Part shown: piece after piece, positions 56,781-64,000 of the stretch
How positions within the stretch are numbered: the first letter of the stretch is position 1
How the letters are laid out: the number at the start of each line of letters is the position of its first letter
Assembly: GCF_000378825.1 (NCBI RefSeq)
Contig: NZ_KB900389.1
Coordinates: forward strand, 1 to 64,000
DNA length: 64,000 nucleotides
Direction: 5' to 3'
From: Salinispora vitiensis
GTDB lineage: Bacteria; Actinomycetota; Actinomycetes; Mycobacteriales; Micromonosporaceae
Position numbers and translations under genes: made by a program
The notes under the pieces: model-generated
What the model was told of the DNA's origin: nothing
The model's database searches: none
What the model saw: only the letters and a program-made list of their open reading frames with translations

Positions 56781-57082
56781 GCGGCCCACCGCGTGGGCTT
56801 GGCAGTGGTGGTCCGCCGGAGGGCGTCAGCGATGACACCGCCGAGCCGCAGCCCCAGATACGTGCAACCAAACCCGGCGAACCGCTGGGACTGCCCCGAC
56901 GTGTAGACCGCGATGACCACGACATCACCGCAGGGCGGTACCTCGACCAGCCACCTCCGCCGGAGCGCGTAGACCGTGCTCGTGGCGGTGACATGGATAA
57001 GGGTGGCCCGGGAACCGGGTAGATCCTCGGCGAACGCCACGCGCCACGCGGCGGCGTCCTCATAGCAGGCGAGAAAGATCAT
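56777..57082 (-). CDS. hypothetical protein, 101 aa
   Basis: Begins IFLACYEDAAAWRVAFAEDLPG, with beta strands (TLIHVTATSTVYALRRRWLVEVPP; DVVVIAVYTSG). CCGAGAGGACAGCACACG before the ATG. Hairpin-led; its promoter lies 190 bases upstream. Confidence 0.65.
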   Translation of the reverse strand: MIFLACYEDAAAWRVAFAEDLPGSRATLIHVTATSTVYALRRRWLVEVPPCGDVVVIAVYTSGQSQRFAGFGCTYLGLRLGGVIADALRRTTTAKPTRWAA

Positions 57083-57113
57083 CGTGTGCTGTCCTCTCGG
57101 TTTGCCCGGGTGA

Positions 57114-57347
57114 GGGGTTCCAGCTCCCCGCCCCGGGAGGGCGTGTACGGGGGAGGTCGCCGAGGGCGCGGGGGATTGCCCCTCTACCGCGCCCCCGGCC
57201 TCTCCCCTCGGGTTTGGCGGGCGGATCGACAGCCCGCGCTGTATCCACACGGGCTGTCGATCCCCCCGGCAGCAGTCCTGCTGGGCCGCTACCGGGGGCC
57301 CTCGACCCGCCACCACCCACACTAGGGGGCCAGCTAGAAGGTGTCAA
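57114..57347 (-). promoter_or_regulatory. module promoter with distant AGCTGGAA hairpin
   Basis: On the minus strand TTGACA (57342-57347), 17 bp spacer CCTTCTAGCTGGCCCCC, TAGTGT (57319-57324). Hairpin GGGG-AGCTGGAA-CCCC (57114-57129), about 190 bases down but 32 from the start codon. Best evidence that the hairpin belongs to the start rather than the promoter. Confidence 0.82.
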
Positions 57348-57553
57348 TGAGTCTTTCAAAGTTTATGTGTGGCTTGCTATCGTGGGGTCTCCGTCGTGCG
57401 TGGAGTCTCACGCGCCGCTTTTAAGGGGTGGGCGCTAAGCGGTCGGGGCGCTCCGGGGGGCGCGCGGGAGGCTTTCCGTTTACGGTTCGTCGTCAACGCG
57501 AAGCGGCTCCCGCAAACGCAGCTTAGAGCCCAACAGAAATTGCCAAACAGTGC

Positions 57554-57616
57554 TGGACAACTTCTATGCGGTCTAGATAGTCTCGGAGTTGCGGAGAGGA
57601 GCTGGAACCTCGCCGC
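57554..57616 (+). promoter_or_regulatory. module promoter plus AGCTGGAA hairpin
   Basis: TGGACA (57554), spacer ACTTCTATGCGGTCTAG, TAGTCT (57578, 18 bp). Hairpin GAGG-AGCTGGAA-CCTC within outer GCGG...CCGC (57591-57616). Confidence 0.8.
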
Positions 57617-57672
57617 AAACCACCGCGTTAAGTCGGCGCGGTTTCGTCGTACGTCCGTGGAGGAATGGAGCC

Positions 57673-57801
57673 ATGCTCGCCCCTAGTGCGTCCCCTGTCC
57701 ATTCATCGCTCACGCGCATCAAACCGCGCGGGTGCACCCGTCGTCCGGGCGTGAGCCAAGGGAGGCCGCGTCGGCGGCCGTCCACGAAAGGACGATCGTG
57801 A
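57673..57801 (+). CDS. short upstream ORF, 42 aa
   Basis: GTGGAGGAATGGAGCC before the ATG; strong ribosome site. Basic Arg/Pro-rich product whose stop overlaps the next GTG (GTGA), so it may serve to couple translation of the zinc-finger gene. Confidence 0.5.
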   Translation: MLAPSASPVHSSLTRIKPRGCTRRPGVSQGRPRRRPSTKGRS

Positions 57802-58751
57802 CACTGACAACCATCTCGAAGTCGAAGAAGCTCGAACTGTTGGGGCTGCAATTCGACAAAGACAAGCTTCGGATCGGCCCATACGCGGTGCGTGACCTTC
57901 AGGACGCGCACACGAGCCGCCCCGGCGACAAGCGCATCGTCGCCGCCAACTTCATCGCAGTGACTATCGACGTATCGGCTGGCCAAGACGGGTCACGAAC
58001 CGTGACCTGGCTGTCCTGCAACCGATGCAACAGGGTGTTTCCGTCGACCAGTGCGGTCGAGGATCACCTGTCCCGGGAGCACGCCAACGGCGAGCGCATC
58101 GCCAGCGCCGGGGATATCGTGGCGTCCACCCCCCACCCCCCAGAGGAGCCACCCACCGTGGGCGACAAACAGACCTCGTTTGAGGCACGAGCGCTAAAGA
58201 CCCGCGAGGCGTATGACGCGTTGGTCGAAGACGAACGGAAGCAGGGGCGGCAGCTCGGCATTGTTAAGGCGGCCGAGCTGTTGCAGATTCAGACGTCGAC
58301 GCTGTCCCGTCGGCTCGAAGCGACCGGCCGGACACGGCAGTCGCGCAACCGCGACAGCCCGCAGAAGACCCGCGCGGCATACCTCAAACTGCGTGACCAG
58401 GAGCCGGGCATCAGTCAGGTCGCGGCGGCTAGGCGTCTGGGCCTGAACCCGGCGACCTTGCGACGGCGGCTACAGGAAACCGACGTGGAGCCGCAGCTTC
58501 CTGCACAGGTGTCGGTGGCACGTGCCGTTGATCCGCAGCCTCACGCACATTCGGTAGCGAGCGCCGTGGACCCGGAGCAGGAACGGAGGATCGACACCTA
58601 TTTGGAGTTGGTGGAGGAGTTGTCCTCGTCCCGTGACCGGTGGAAGGAGCGTGCCGAAAGAGCCGAGCGTGAGCGCGATGCGGCTAGGAAAAAGCTGGAC
58701 GCCGTGCGCGCGGCCGTTCAGGCAACGCTGCCGGTCATTGAGCAGGACTGA
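57798..58751 (+). CDS. C2H2 zinc-finger and HTH protein with coiled-coil tail, 317 aa
   Basis: N-terminal folded part, then CNRCNRVFPSTSAVEDHLSREH (CxxC and HxxxxH, a C2H2-like finger at about residue 75), then two HTH-like segments (IVKAAELLQIQTSTLSRRLEATGRTR and ISQVAAARRLGLNPATLRRRLQETD), and a C-terminal coiled coil (RRIDTYLELVEELSSSRDRWKERAERAERERDAARKKLDAV). A multi-domain DNA-binding protein; could be the regulator of the module promoters, but this is a guess. Confidence 0.7.
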   Translation: MTLTTISKSKKLELLGLQFDKDKLRIGPYAVRDLQDAHTSRPGDKRIVAANFIAVTIDVSAGQDGSRTVTWLSCNRCNRVFPSTSAVEDHLSREHANGERIASAGDIVASTPHPPEEPPTVGDKQTSFEARALKTREAYDALVEDERKQGRQLGIVKAAELLQIQTSTLSRRLEATGRTRQSRNRDSPQKTRAAYLKLRDQEPGISQVAAARRLGLNPATLRRRLQETDVEPQLPAQVSVARAVDPQPHAHSVASAVDPEQERRIDTYLELVEELSSSRDRWKERAERAERERDAARKKLDAVRAAVQATLPVIEQD

Positions 58752-58784
58752 CCTGCCAACGCCACAACTCATGGGAGCGTAGAA

Positions 58785-58840
58785 GGGTGACGGGATTTGA
58801 TCCGTTGGGCTGGCTCGCGCCCCCAGGGCCCCCGTCACCC
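58785..58840 (+). terminator. hairpin terminator
   Basis: Arms GGGTGACGGG and CCCGTCACCC with a longer loop. Confidence 0.6.
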
Positions 58841-58910
58841 CCGGCCATGCTCCGGCTCGACAGCGCTGCACGACCAACTTGCAGGCCACCAGAAACCCGA
58901 GAAACACCCC

Positions 58911-58967
58911 TTGTGTGATTCTAGCTGTCCCGCTAGTGTTTGGGTTGTGGTTGGGGAGCTGGACCCC
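58911..58967 (+). promoter_or_regulatory. module promoter plus AGCTGGA hairpin
   Basis: TTGTGT (58911), 17 bp spacer GATTCTAGCTGTCCCGC, TAGTGT (58934). Hairpin GGGG-AGCTGGA-CCCC (58953-58967). Confidence 0.88.
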
Positions 58968-58992
58968 GACCCGAACGAGAGGGGAGTAGCGA

Positions 58993-59703
58993 ATGGACTT
59001 CGCCGAGCTGCAAGCGGAACACAATGCGGCTATAGACGCTGGCAAGCCCATGGCTGTTATCGCTGAGATCTCGCGGAAGATCCGGGACTACATCATGTCG
59101 GGAAAGCCGGTTTCGGCTGAGAAGCCGAGAACCGGGAAGCAGCACCCCCCGGAGGGGAAGGCCGAGCGGCCGACCGACCAAATAGCCGGTCTCCCTCCGG
59201 CCACGGATGACCAGCGCGCCTATGTGCACGACCTCATCCATGGATTGGCGCCGCGCCTCTCGGTCGACCAGGAGGAGATCGACGGCACTATCGCCGACAC
59301 CCATTCGCCCGCGCGCCGGGCGATGGAACTACATCTGGCCATCGAGGAATTTCTGACCATTGCGGACGAGTGTCGGCAGGCTCGCCCATTGGGCGACGAG
59401 TCCCCCCGCCTCCCCGACGGGTGGTATGTGCTGGAGGGTGGCGTGTATCGCATCGAGCGGCGCACGGTTGCAGGTAATACCGGTATTGCCGTTCGGTCCG
59501 CGGGGCCAGACGGTACACCGGGGCCAGCAGTCGCCTACCGGGCGAAGAAGAAGGAAATCGTGGAAGCCCTGTCGAAGGACCCGGTCACCGCTATGCGGGC
59601 GTACGGGCTGCGTACCGGGCGGTGCGGGCTGGACAACACCCTGTTGGAGGGGGAAACCGCTCGCCACTATGGGATTCACGCCGCTTGCCTGTGTAGTGCC
59701 TGA
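58993..59703 (+). CDS. hypothetical protein with DUF6011-like end, 236 aa
   Basis: Helical N-terminus (FAELQAEHNAAIDAGKPMAVIAEISRKIRDYIM), a central helix set (DDQRAYVHDLIHGLAPRLSVDQEEI), then a C-terminal ALSKDPVTAMRAYGLRTGRCGLDNTLLE...YGIHAACLC that resembles DUF6011 (TGRCxxCxxxL...GxxC), although one Cys is replaced (CGLDN). Ribosome site GAGAGGGGAGTAGCGA. Confidence 0.7.
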   Translation: MDFAELQAEHNAAIDAGKPMAVIAEISRKIRDYIMSGKPVSAEKPRTGKQHPPEGKAERPTDQIAGLPPATDDQRAYVHDLIHGLAPRLSVDQEEIDGTIADTHSPARRAMELHLAIEEFLTIADECRQARPLGDESPRLPDGWYVLEGGVYRIERRTVAGNTGIAVRSAGPDGTPGPAVAYRAKKKEIVEALSKDPVTAMRAYGLRTGRCGLDNTLLEGETARHYGIHAACLCSA

Positions 59704-59706
59704 CAC

Positions 59707-59743
59707 CGGGTGAGGGCCCGCCGCTACGGCGGGCCCTCACCCG
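59707..59743 (+). terminator. 16-bp-arm terminator
   Basis: Arms CGGGTGAGGGCCCGCC and its complement, after the 58993 gene. Confidence 0.75.
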
Positions 59744-60641
59744 CCGGCCCCGCAGCAACCGAATGCATCCAAAGAGGAAGTCTCGGGCGGGGAGTGTCCG
59801 CGCGACTACTCTTAGCGTATGGTCACGCGGTAGATCGCATCGGACTTCATCGTTGGGCAATCCGGGGGATGGTTGGTGTGTTCTACGGTTGGGTATTGTC
59901 TTCGCGAGCGGCCTTAACCTACCCTCACCGGCCGCGCGTCGTTACTGGCCGGCATCGTCGGCGTTTTACGCACACAACAGGTCTAGCTTGTGCCCGCAGG
60001 GTCTTACCCTCTGTCGACGTAGTGGTTCGCCCCATCCACGGTGTGTCGTTGGCGCTTCCCCCCGTGGCGCTACGGCGGCCGAGGTGTTAGGGCTGTTCCC
60101 CGTCGGCAGACCGGAGGACGGGGGCCGGGCCGCCTCAGGCGACACGGCCCCCGTCGGGCCCTCTCCCACGCGACCGCGCGACTGGTCCCGCGTGGGGTGG
60201 AGGGAACGGCGACGGTGCGAGAGTGCCTGGAGGGCGTGGCAAGCCCCGCGCAGCCCTCAACAGCTCTCGCGCCGTCGCCGCCCGGTTGCCCTCAGTGTGA
60301 AGTCATTCGGTGTGCGCGATGTGGTGAGTCGGGTCCGCCCCGCAAGTGGTTTCCGGGGTGGGGCGTAGGGATCAATAAATCTACGAACGCAAGTTTACAA
60401 GTCGGGTGCCAGACGTTACCCCGGGCCGCCCCCCGGATGCCACCGGTAAGGGTCCGGTAAGGAGTGCGCTCTACGGCCGAACCCGCGTGAGCGAATCGTT
60501 GTATACCTCTGCGCAAGAGCGCACCTTATGTGGGTTTTTGGGCCTAGCCGGATGGTCGGTCAACGAGGTTCGGGTGAGCGGGCCCCATCGCTAAGGGTGA
60601 CCCTCCCCAAAACCAGCCCACCAGAAACGCCTAAATATCCC
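59744..60641. other. 900 bases without a clear gene; structured region
   Basis: Holds a terminator-like hairpin (60117-60155, arms GACGGGGGCCG) and a long inverted repeat at 60208-60279. A GTG frame at 60194-60460 with CPQC...CARC is possible but lacks a ribosome site. Confidence 0.5.
60208..60279. ncRNA. candidate structured RNA or long inverted repeat
   Basis: 16-bp arms GGCGACGGTGCGAGAG and CTCTCGCGCCGTCGCC (one G-U) enclosing an inner GGAGGGC...GCCCTC stem. Could be a structured RNA. Confidence 0.45.
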
Positions 60642-60701
60642 TTGAATCTTTCTATCTGGCTCGGTAATGTGGGTCCTGTTGCAGCGAGGGGAGCTGACCC
60701 C
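60642..60701 (+). promoter_or_regulatory. module promoter plus AGCTGA hairpin
   Basis: TTGAAT (60642), 17 bp spacer CTTTCTATCTGGCTCGG, TAATGT (60665). Hairpin GGGG-AGCTGA-CCCC (60688-60701), loop shortened. Confidence 0.82.
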
Positions 60702-60734
60702 CCCGCCCTAACCCCCAAGGAGGGCGAGCAGGCC

Positions 60735-61472
60735 ATGAAGTTGAGTCGCGAAGACTACCTGCGCAAGGTCCGCGCTCTTTTAGCCCAGGCACAGGACCCG
60801 GCGACCCCGCCGGAAGCGGCGGAAAACATGACCACGAAGGCAATGGAACTGATGGCACGACACGGCATCGAAGTGGCTCTGGCCGCAGATGCCGGGGGGT
60901 CGGAAGCAGACCCCATCATCGACCACAAGATGCCGCTAAAGGGCCAGTACCTGACGGACATGATAGTGATTCTGGTGAGTGTCGCGGAACCGCTGGGAAT
61001 CAAGCACGTCCAGATCCGAGGCCGAGTGCGGACCGAATGCGTAATGCACCTGTTCGGACCGGCCAGCAGCATCGAACGGGCTGACATGCTCTTCACCTCC
61101 CTCATGGTCCAGTGTGTAGGGGCGATGGCAGGAAGCCAGCCCGAGGGCTTGAAAGGGCCCGACTTGAGAAAGTGGAAAAGCGACTTCATCTTCTACTTCG
61201 CGGCGGCCGTGTATGGGCGGCTGGAGGCGATCGAGAAGCAGGCAACTGACTCGGTTGCGGGCACCGGAACGGATCTTGTTCCGGTGCTAAGTCGACGTTC
61301 CGCCGCAGTGGACGAGCGGGTGAAGGCGATGTACCCGCGATTGAAGCGCTCCCGCACTTTGGTGCGTGGGCGCTCCGCCCACGGCAAGGAGGCGGGCCGA
61401 AGGGCCGGGCAGCGCGCGGACATTGGCCAGCGCACAACCTCGGACGGGAGTCGCAACGCGCTCGGTCACTAG
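60735..61472 (+). CDS. DUF2786 domain protein, 245 aa
   Basis: N-terminal DUF2786 signature: YLRKVRALLAQAQDPATPPEAAENMTTKAMELMARHGI. The C-terminal part has charged and basic regions (SRTLVRGRSAHGKEAGRRAGQRADI). DUF2786 is of unknown function and frequent in actinophages. AAGGAGGGCGAGCAGGCC before the ATG. Confidence 0.85.
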   Translation: MKLSREDYLRKVRALLAQAQDPATPPEAAENMTTKAMELMARHGIEVALAADAGGSEADPIIDHKMPLKGQYLTDMIVILVSVAEPLGIKHVQIRGRVRTECVMHLFGPASSIERADMLFTSLMVQCVGAMAGSQPEGLKGPDLRKWKSDFIFYFAAAVYGRLEAIEKQATDSVAGTGTDLVPVLSRRSAAVDERVKAMYPRLKRSRTLVRGRSAHGKEAGRRAGQRADIGQRTTSDGSRNALGH

Positions 61473-61514
61473 CACAGTGCCCCCGGGGCGGTAGCCGCCC
61501 CGGGGGGCACTGTG
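61473..61514 (+). terminator. strong hairpin terminator
   Basis: Arms CACAGTGCCCCCGGGGCGG and its complement. Confidence 0.8.
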
Positions 61515-61569
61515 AGGCGACACCAGCAATATCGGAAACTGTCAGTAGCGGTACGGCCACCATCCGGGC

Positions 61570-61583
61570 GGGAGCTGGAACCC
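61570..61583 (+). promoter_or_regulatory. AGCTGGAA hairpin without clear promoter
   Basis: GGG-AGCTGGAA-CCC, 41 bases before the 61624 start. No good -35/-10 pair upstream, so transcription may come from elsewhere. Confidence 0.65.
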
Positions 61584-61623
61584 ACCGGACACGGGCCCCA
61601 CCACTTGCCGAGAGGACCCGAAG

Positions 61624-61827
61624 ATGAAATTCGTTGTCACCACCGTAGCCAGTAACAGCAGCGGCCCCATCGACCAGGTAACCAGGATCGTCGGGGGAAC
61701 CCAGCTTGCCGGGCGCTCCGACGCACAGCAGGCCGCAGTGCACGTGGCCATCCGGAAACACCGGGAAATCCTCAGCTCGCGGGGACCCGTGGAGATCGCG
61801 GTGAGCAAACTACGCCGCATCCTCTGA
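61624..61827 (+). CDS. small hypothetical protein, 67 aa
   Basis: Beta-then-helix product (MKFVVTTVASNSSGPIDQVTRIV...DAQQAAVHVAIRKHREILSSRG). CCGAGAGGACCCGAAG before the ATG. Hairpin-led. Confidence 0.7.
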   Translation: MKFVVTTVASNSSGPIDQVTRIVGGTQLAGRSDAQQAAVHVAIRKHREILSSRGPVEIAVSKLRRIL

Positions 61828-61844
61828 CCCCCCAGTCATCCGGT

Positions 61845-61874
61845 GCGCGGCGGGGGAAGCAGTCCCCGCCGCGC
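61845..61874. terminator. bidirectional hairpin
   Basis: Arms GCGCGGCGGGG and CCCCGCCGCGC between convergent genes. Confidence 0.7.
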
Positions 61875-61881
61875 CCCACCG

Positions 61882-62706
61882 CTACGTGATGGGGTTGCGG
61901 TAGGCGGCGTCCCAGGTCTGCACGCCCAACAGCCCGTCCACGCGCAGACCCTGATCCTTCTGAAACGCCTTGATCAACTCCTGGTACTCCGGGCCATAGA
62001 TGCCGTCGCGGCCGGACCGGCGCAGATAACGCTGTCCCTTGCCTGCCGGCCAGCCTCGACGGACGAGCTGCCCGGCCCACTGGGCGAGCCACGTGCGGTC
62101 CGCCTTGCCCTTGAAGGTGCGCCGGTAGTAGCCCGACACCGACCGGTCACCGCCCGCCTTCGGGCCGAAGTAGTAGCCGCTGGGCAATGGGAACGGCACG
62201 GCCGGGCCCGGTGCCGGCCGAGACGGCGACGGCGACGGCGGGGGCCCGTCGACGGGCATTCCCGCGCGTAGCCACACGTGCAACTCGTCGCCGGGGCAGG
62301 CAGTCGCGGCGAGGTCGCGGTGCCCGGTGCGCGTCAGCGTGCGCCCGGTGCGCCGGCACGCCTCGTCATACAGCCATCGCACCGCGGCCAGGACTTTCGG
62401 TCCGGCGTCGCGGTCCCGGCCGATGAAACACACGCCGATTGACTCGGTGTTGTACCCGGAGGCGTGCGCGCCCAGAACGTCCCACCCGCGCCCCTCGAAG
62501 ATCTCACCATCGGCATTGACCAGAAAGTTGTATCCAACGTCGGCCCAGCCACGCGTGTGCATGTGGTACGCCTGAATGGCCTTGGGGGTTTGGTCCGGGC
62601 TCGCGGCAGAGTAGTGGACCACGAACCGGCGTCGGTCCGAAACGGCCACCTTTTGAACGCTGTGGGCTGGACGTGCGCCCCACTGAGAACGGCTGATGAT
62701 CTTCAT
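61882..62706 (-). CDS. endolysin: N-acetylmuramoyl-L-alanine amidase (PGRP type) with peptidoglycan-binding domain
   Basis: N-terminal amidase_2/PGRP domain: RFVVHYSAASPDQ (zinc His), GYNFLVNADGEIFEGRGW (Tyr and catalytic region), ESIGVCFIG and TGHRDLAATACPGDEL (second zinc His and Cys). A Pro/Ser linker leads to a C-terminal peptidoglycan-binding domain (GIYGPEYQELIKAFQKDQGLRVDGLLGVQTWDAAY). Cleaves the amide bond to MurNAc at lysis. 274 residues, typical. Confidence 0.9.
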   Translation of the reverse strand: MKIISRSQWGARPAHSVQKVAVSDRRRFVVHYSAASPDQTPKAIQAYHMHTRGWADVGYNFLVNADGEIFEGRGWDVLGAHASGYNTESIGVCFIGRDRDAGPKVLAAVRWLYDEACRRTGRTLTRTGHRDLAATACPGDELHVWLRAGMPVDGPPPSPSPSRPAPGPAVPFPLPSGYYFGPKAGGDRSVSGYYRRTFKGKADRTWLAQWAGQLVRRGWPAGKGQRYLRRSGRDGIYGPEYQELIKAFQKDQGLRVDGLLGVQTWDAAYRNPIT

Positions 62707-62796
62707 GCGTGCTCCTTCTGTGTCGGGTGCAGACGGAAATCAGGCCGCTCACCCCAGCAATGTCGGGTGGCGGCCTTGACGTTGGTGTCAAGGACG

Positions 62797-64000
62797 TTAG
62801 AGGGGATAGCCCCAGATAGCCTCGAGCGGCGGAGCGGCCGTAAACGGTGTGCTCATGGACACGCGGACCTGGCCGTCGGACGCCGAGATACCGGAGTACG
62901 AGATGGTGATCGACGCGCCGCTGTCGTGGATGTCCAACCAGCCGAACGCCATCAGGTTGGTGTTCGGCGTACCCGCCCAGTAGCCGTGACTCCACAGCTC
63001 GAATTGCTGCGTAGAGCCCTGGTCTAAGGGGGCGCCTCCGGCCTGCGGCAGGTAACAACCGGGTGAGGAACCGTCGTCGGCGGCCAGGGCGTGCCGGTCA
63101 CCGAAGATCACGAACGCTTGCACCTGAGGACGGTCGGCGATCCATTGCCGGATCTCCTGGAATTCGGTGGCGTAGCTGCCCCACCGGTCGCCGCCTGCGG
63201 AGTCGTGCCGCCAGTAGATCCCCGACACGATGATCTTGACGGGTTCCGGTTGGAGGAGCTGGTCGTAGAGCCACCCCTTCTGCTCGGCCCCGAGAAGCGT
63301 CTTGCTGGCGCTCTCCGGATCGGTGCGGGGTGTGCGCTGCGAACGCGTGTCCAGCACGATGAACCGGATGCGTCCGATGACCATCGACTGATAGATGGCC
63401 GTGGACCCCGCCGTGGCAAGCGGGTAGTGGGGAACAACCTGCCGGTAGGCCGCCGCGTTCACCGGGCCGGCGGGAGAGGTGCTGTCGCTGTCGGTGCCGC
63501 CCCAATCGTGGTTGTCCCAGACGTAGAGCATGGGCACCGCGGCCGTCATGGTCTGCATGGTCGGTTGGGACATCGACGTGCGGTACTGCGCCAATGCCTC
63601 AGCGGTCGACCACCCCGCGCCAGGATCGCGGTAGTGCAGGTCCCCCTCATGCAAAATCCGCCGTGCGAGCCCGTAGGGTCCCTGCCGGGCGGCGATCTGC
63701 GCGAACGTGGCCGCGTTGGAGTTGGTCTGGTTGCAGCTACCGAACGCGACCGAAAAACTTGCGACGGTGCCGGGCGTCGGGTCGGTGGTGAACAGTCCCC
63801 GCCCGGTGTCCAGGAGCATCCCGTTGGCCTCGAGGCCGTACCAGTGCGTGGTGTCCGGGTCGAGCCCAGAAACGGTGATCTTGACGAACCCGTCTGCGTC
63901 CACGGCCGTGTCCGCTGAGTGCACGGGGGAGATGAGAGTGGGGCTCTGCGACACCGCCAGTCTCACCGACGAAACATTCTGCAACGCGTACGTGACGGTT
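62797..64000 (-). CDS. PhoD-like phosphatase, 5' end beyond the window
   Basis: N-terminal beta domain (ITVSGLDPDTTHWYGLEANG, the Fn3-like PhoD N-terminus), then FGSCNQ, HEGDLHYRD, VWDNHDWGG, IRFIVLDTRSQR, SGIYWRHDS and VIFGDRHALA, the ordered metal-binding motifs of PhoD-type alkaline phosphatases. In phages such proteins occur among tail genes, so this could be a tail-associated enzyme. The open frame continues past 64000. Confidence 0.82.
   Translation of the reverse strand, partial: TVTYALQNVSSVRLAVSQSPTLISPVHSADTAVDADGFVKITVSGLDPDTTHWYGLEANGMLLDTGRGLFTTDPTPGTVASFSVAFGSCNQTNSNAATFAQIAARQGPYGLARRILHEGDLHYRDPGAGWSTAEALAQYRTSMSQPTMQTMTAAVPMLYVWDNHDWGGTDSDSTSPAGPVNAAAYRQVVPHYPLATAGSTAIYQSMVIGRIRFIVLDTRSQRTPRTDPESASKTLLGAEQKGWLYDQLLQPEPVKIIVSGIYWRHDSAGGDRWGSYATEFQEIRQWIADRPQVQAFVIFGDRHALAADDGSSPGCYLPQAGGAPLDQGSTQQFELWSHGYWAGTPNTNLMAFGWLDIHDSGASITISYSGISASDGQVRVSMSTPFTAAPPLEAIWGYPL

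Noticed and set aside
1..64000. tRNA and rRNA genes
   Set aside because: No cloverleaf with a GTTCGA-type T-loop or rRNA-like block was found by eye in the gene-free intervals; a tRNAscan run would settle it.

Overview
The window is high-GC DNA with actinomycete-style signals: strong GGAGG or GAGAGGA ribosome sites, many GTG starts, many 1-4 base gene overlaps, and regulators of the DUF5753, DUF397, DUF5919 and TPR types that are known mainly from actinomycetes. It encodes phage morphogenesis proteins (P27-type small terminase, large terminase, portal, minor capsid protein), an endolysin, likely holins, phage recombination genes, and also a plasmid-type partition operon with centromere-like repeats. 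The best reading is a temperate actinophage or phage-plasmid (possibly an integrated or decaying prophage). The family assignments are from sequence recognition only. No tRNA or rRNA gene was seen.

Layout. 0.1-3.1 kb, leftward: minor capsid protein and portal. 3.2-5.3 kb, rightward: small orphan genes. 5.4-8.2 kb: kinase fragment, gene-poor stretch, small membrane proteins. 8.4-13.9 kb: host-like cargo, namely a TPR regulator, a toxin-antitoxin remnant, a DUF5753 regulator, a secreted trypsin-like protease and a secreted protein. 14-20 kb: small phage genes, a tandem duplication, a transposase relic and a DUF3800 protein. 19.9-24.0 kb, leftward: large terminase, two small-terminase-like genes and a PAPS-reductase-like PP-loop protein. 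24-29 kb: single-gene units, each with its own promoter and leader hairpin, plus an orphan DUF397 gene. 29.3-32.2 kb, leftward: a seven-gene overlapping operon with several Cys-rich products. 33-38.4 kb: more small units and a three-gene membrane (lysis-like) operon. 38.5 kb: a degenerate type I-E-like CRISPR remnant. 39.8-41.1 kb: a tyrosine recombinase broken in two, with the halves on opposite strands. 41-43.3 kb: lipoprotein, a stand-alone Prim-Pol domain and a Cys-rich protein. 43.5-46.3 kb: parA, a parB-like gene, a third gene, and centromere-like repeats on both sides. 46.3-53.2 kb: methyltransferase-like gene, winged-helix replication-type protein, PD-(D/E)XK exonuclease, RecT-like annealing protein and an HTH protein. 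53.4-61.8 kb: more hairpin-led single genes and a DUF5919-type regulator. 61.9-64.0 kb, leftward: endolysin and a PhoD-like phosphatase running off the window.

The most striking feature is a repeated expression module. About twenty genes spread over 58 kb carry copies of a near-identical promoter (TTGNNN, 17 bp, TARTGT, with conserved spacer ACTTCTNNTG), or of a leader hairpin with conserved loop AGCTGGAA and a stem that changes by compensating substitutions, or both. A GAGAGGA-type ribosome site follows. The hairpin usually stays 18-44 bases from the start codon, even where the promoter lies 100-200 bases further upstream. This suggests an RNA-level regulon of many small orphan genes. It resembles the start-associated sequences of cluster K mycobacteriophages in layout but not in sequence.

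The second theme is maintenance. The ParA cassette, its centromere repeats, and three AT-rich palindromes with core GTTAACTGRTTAAC suggest that the element is kept as a plasmid. The broken integrase fits loss of chromosomal integration.
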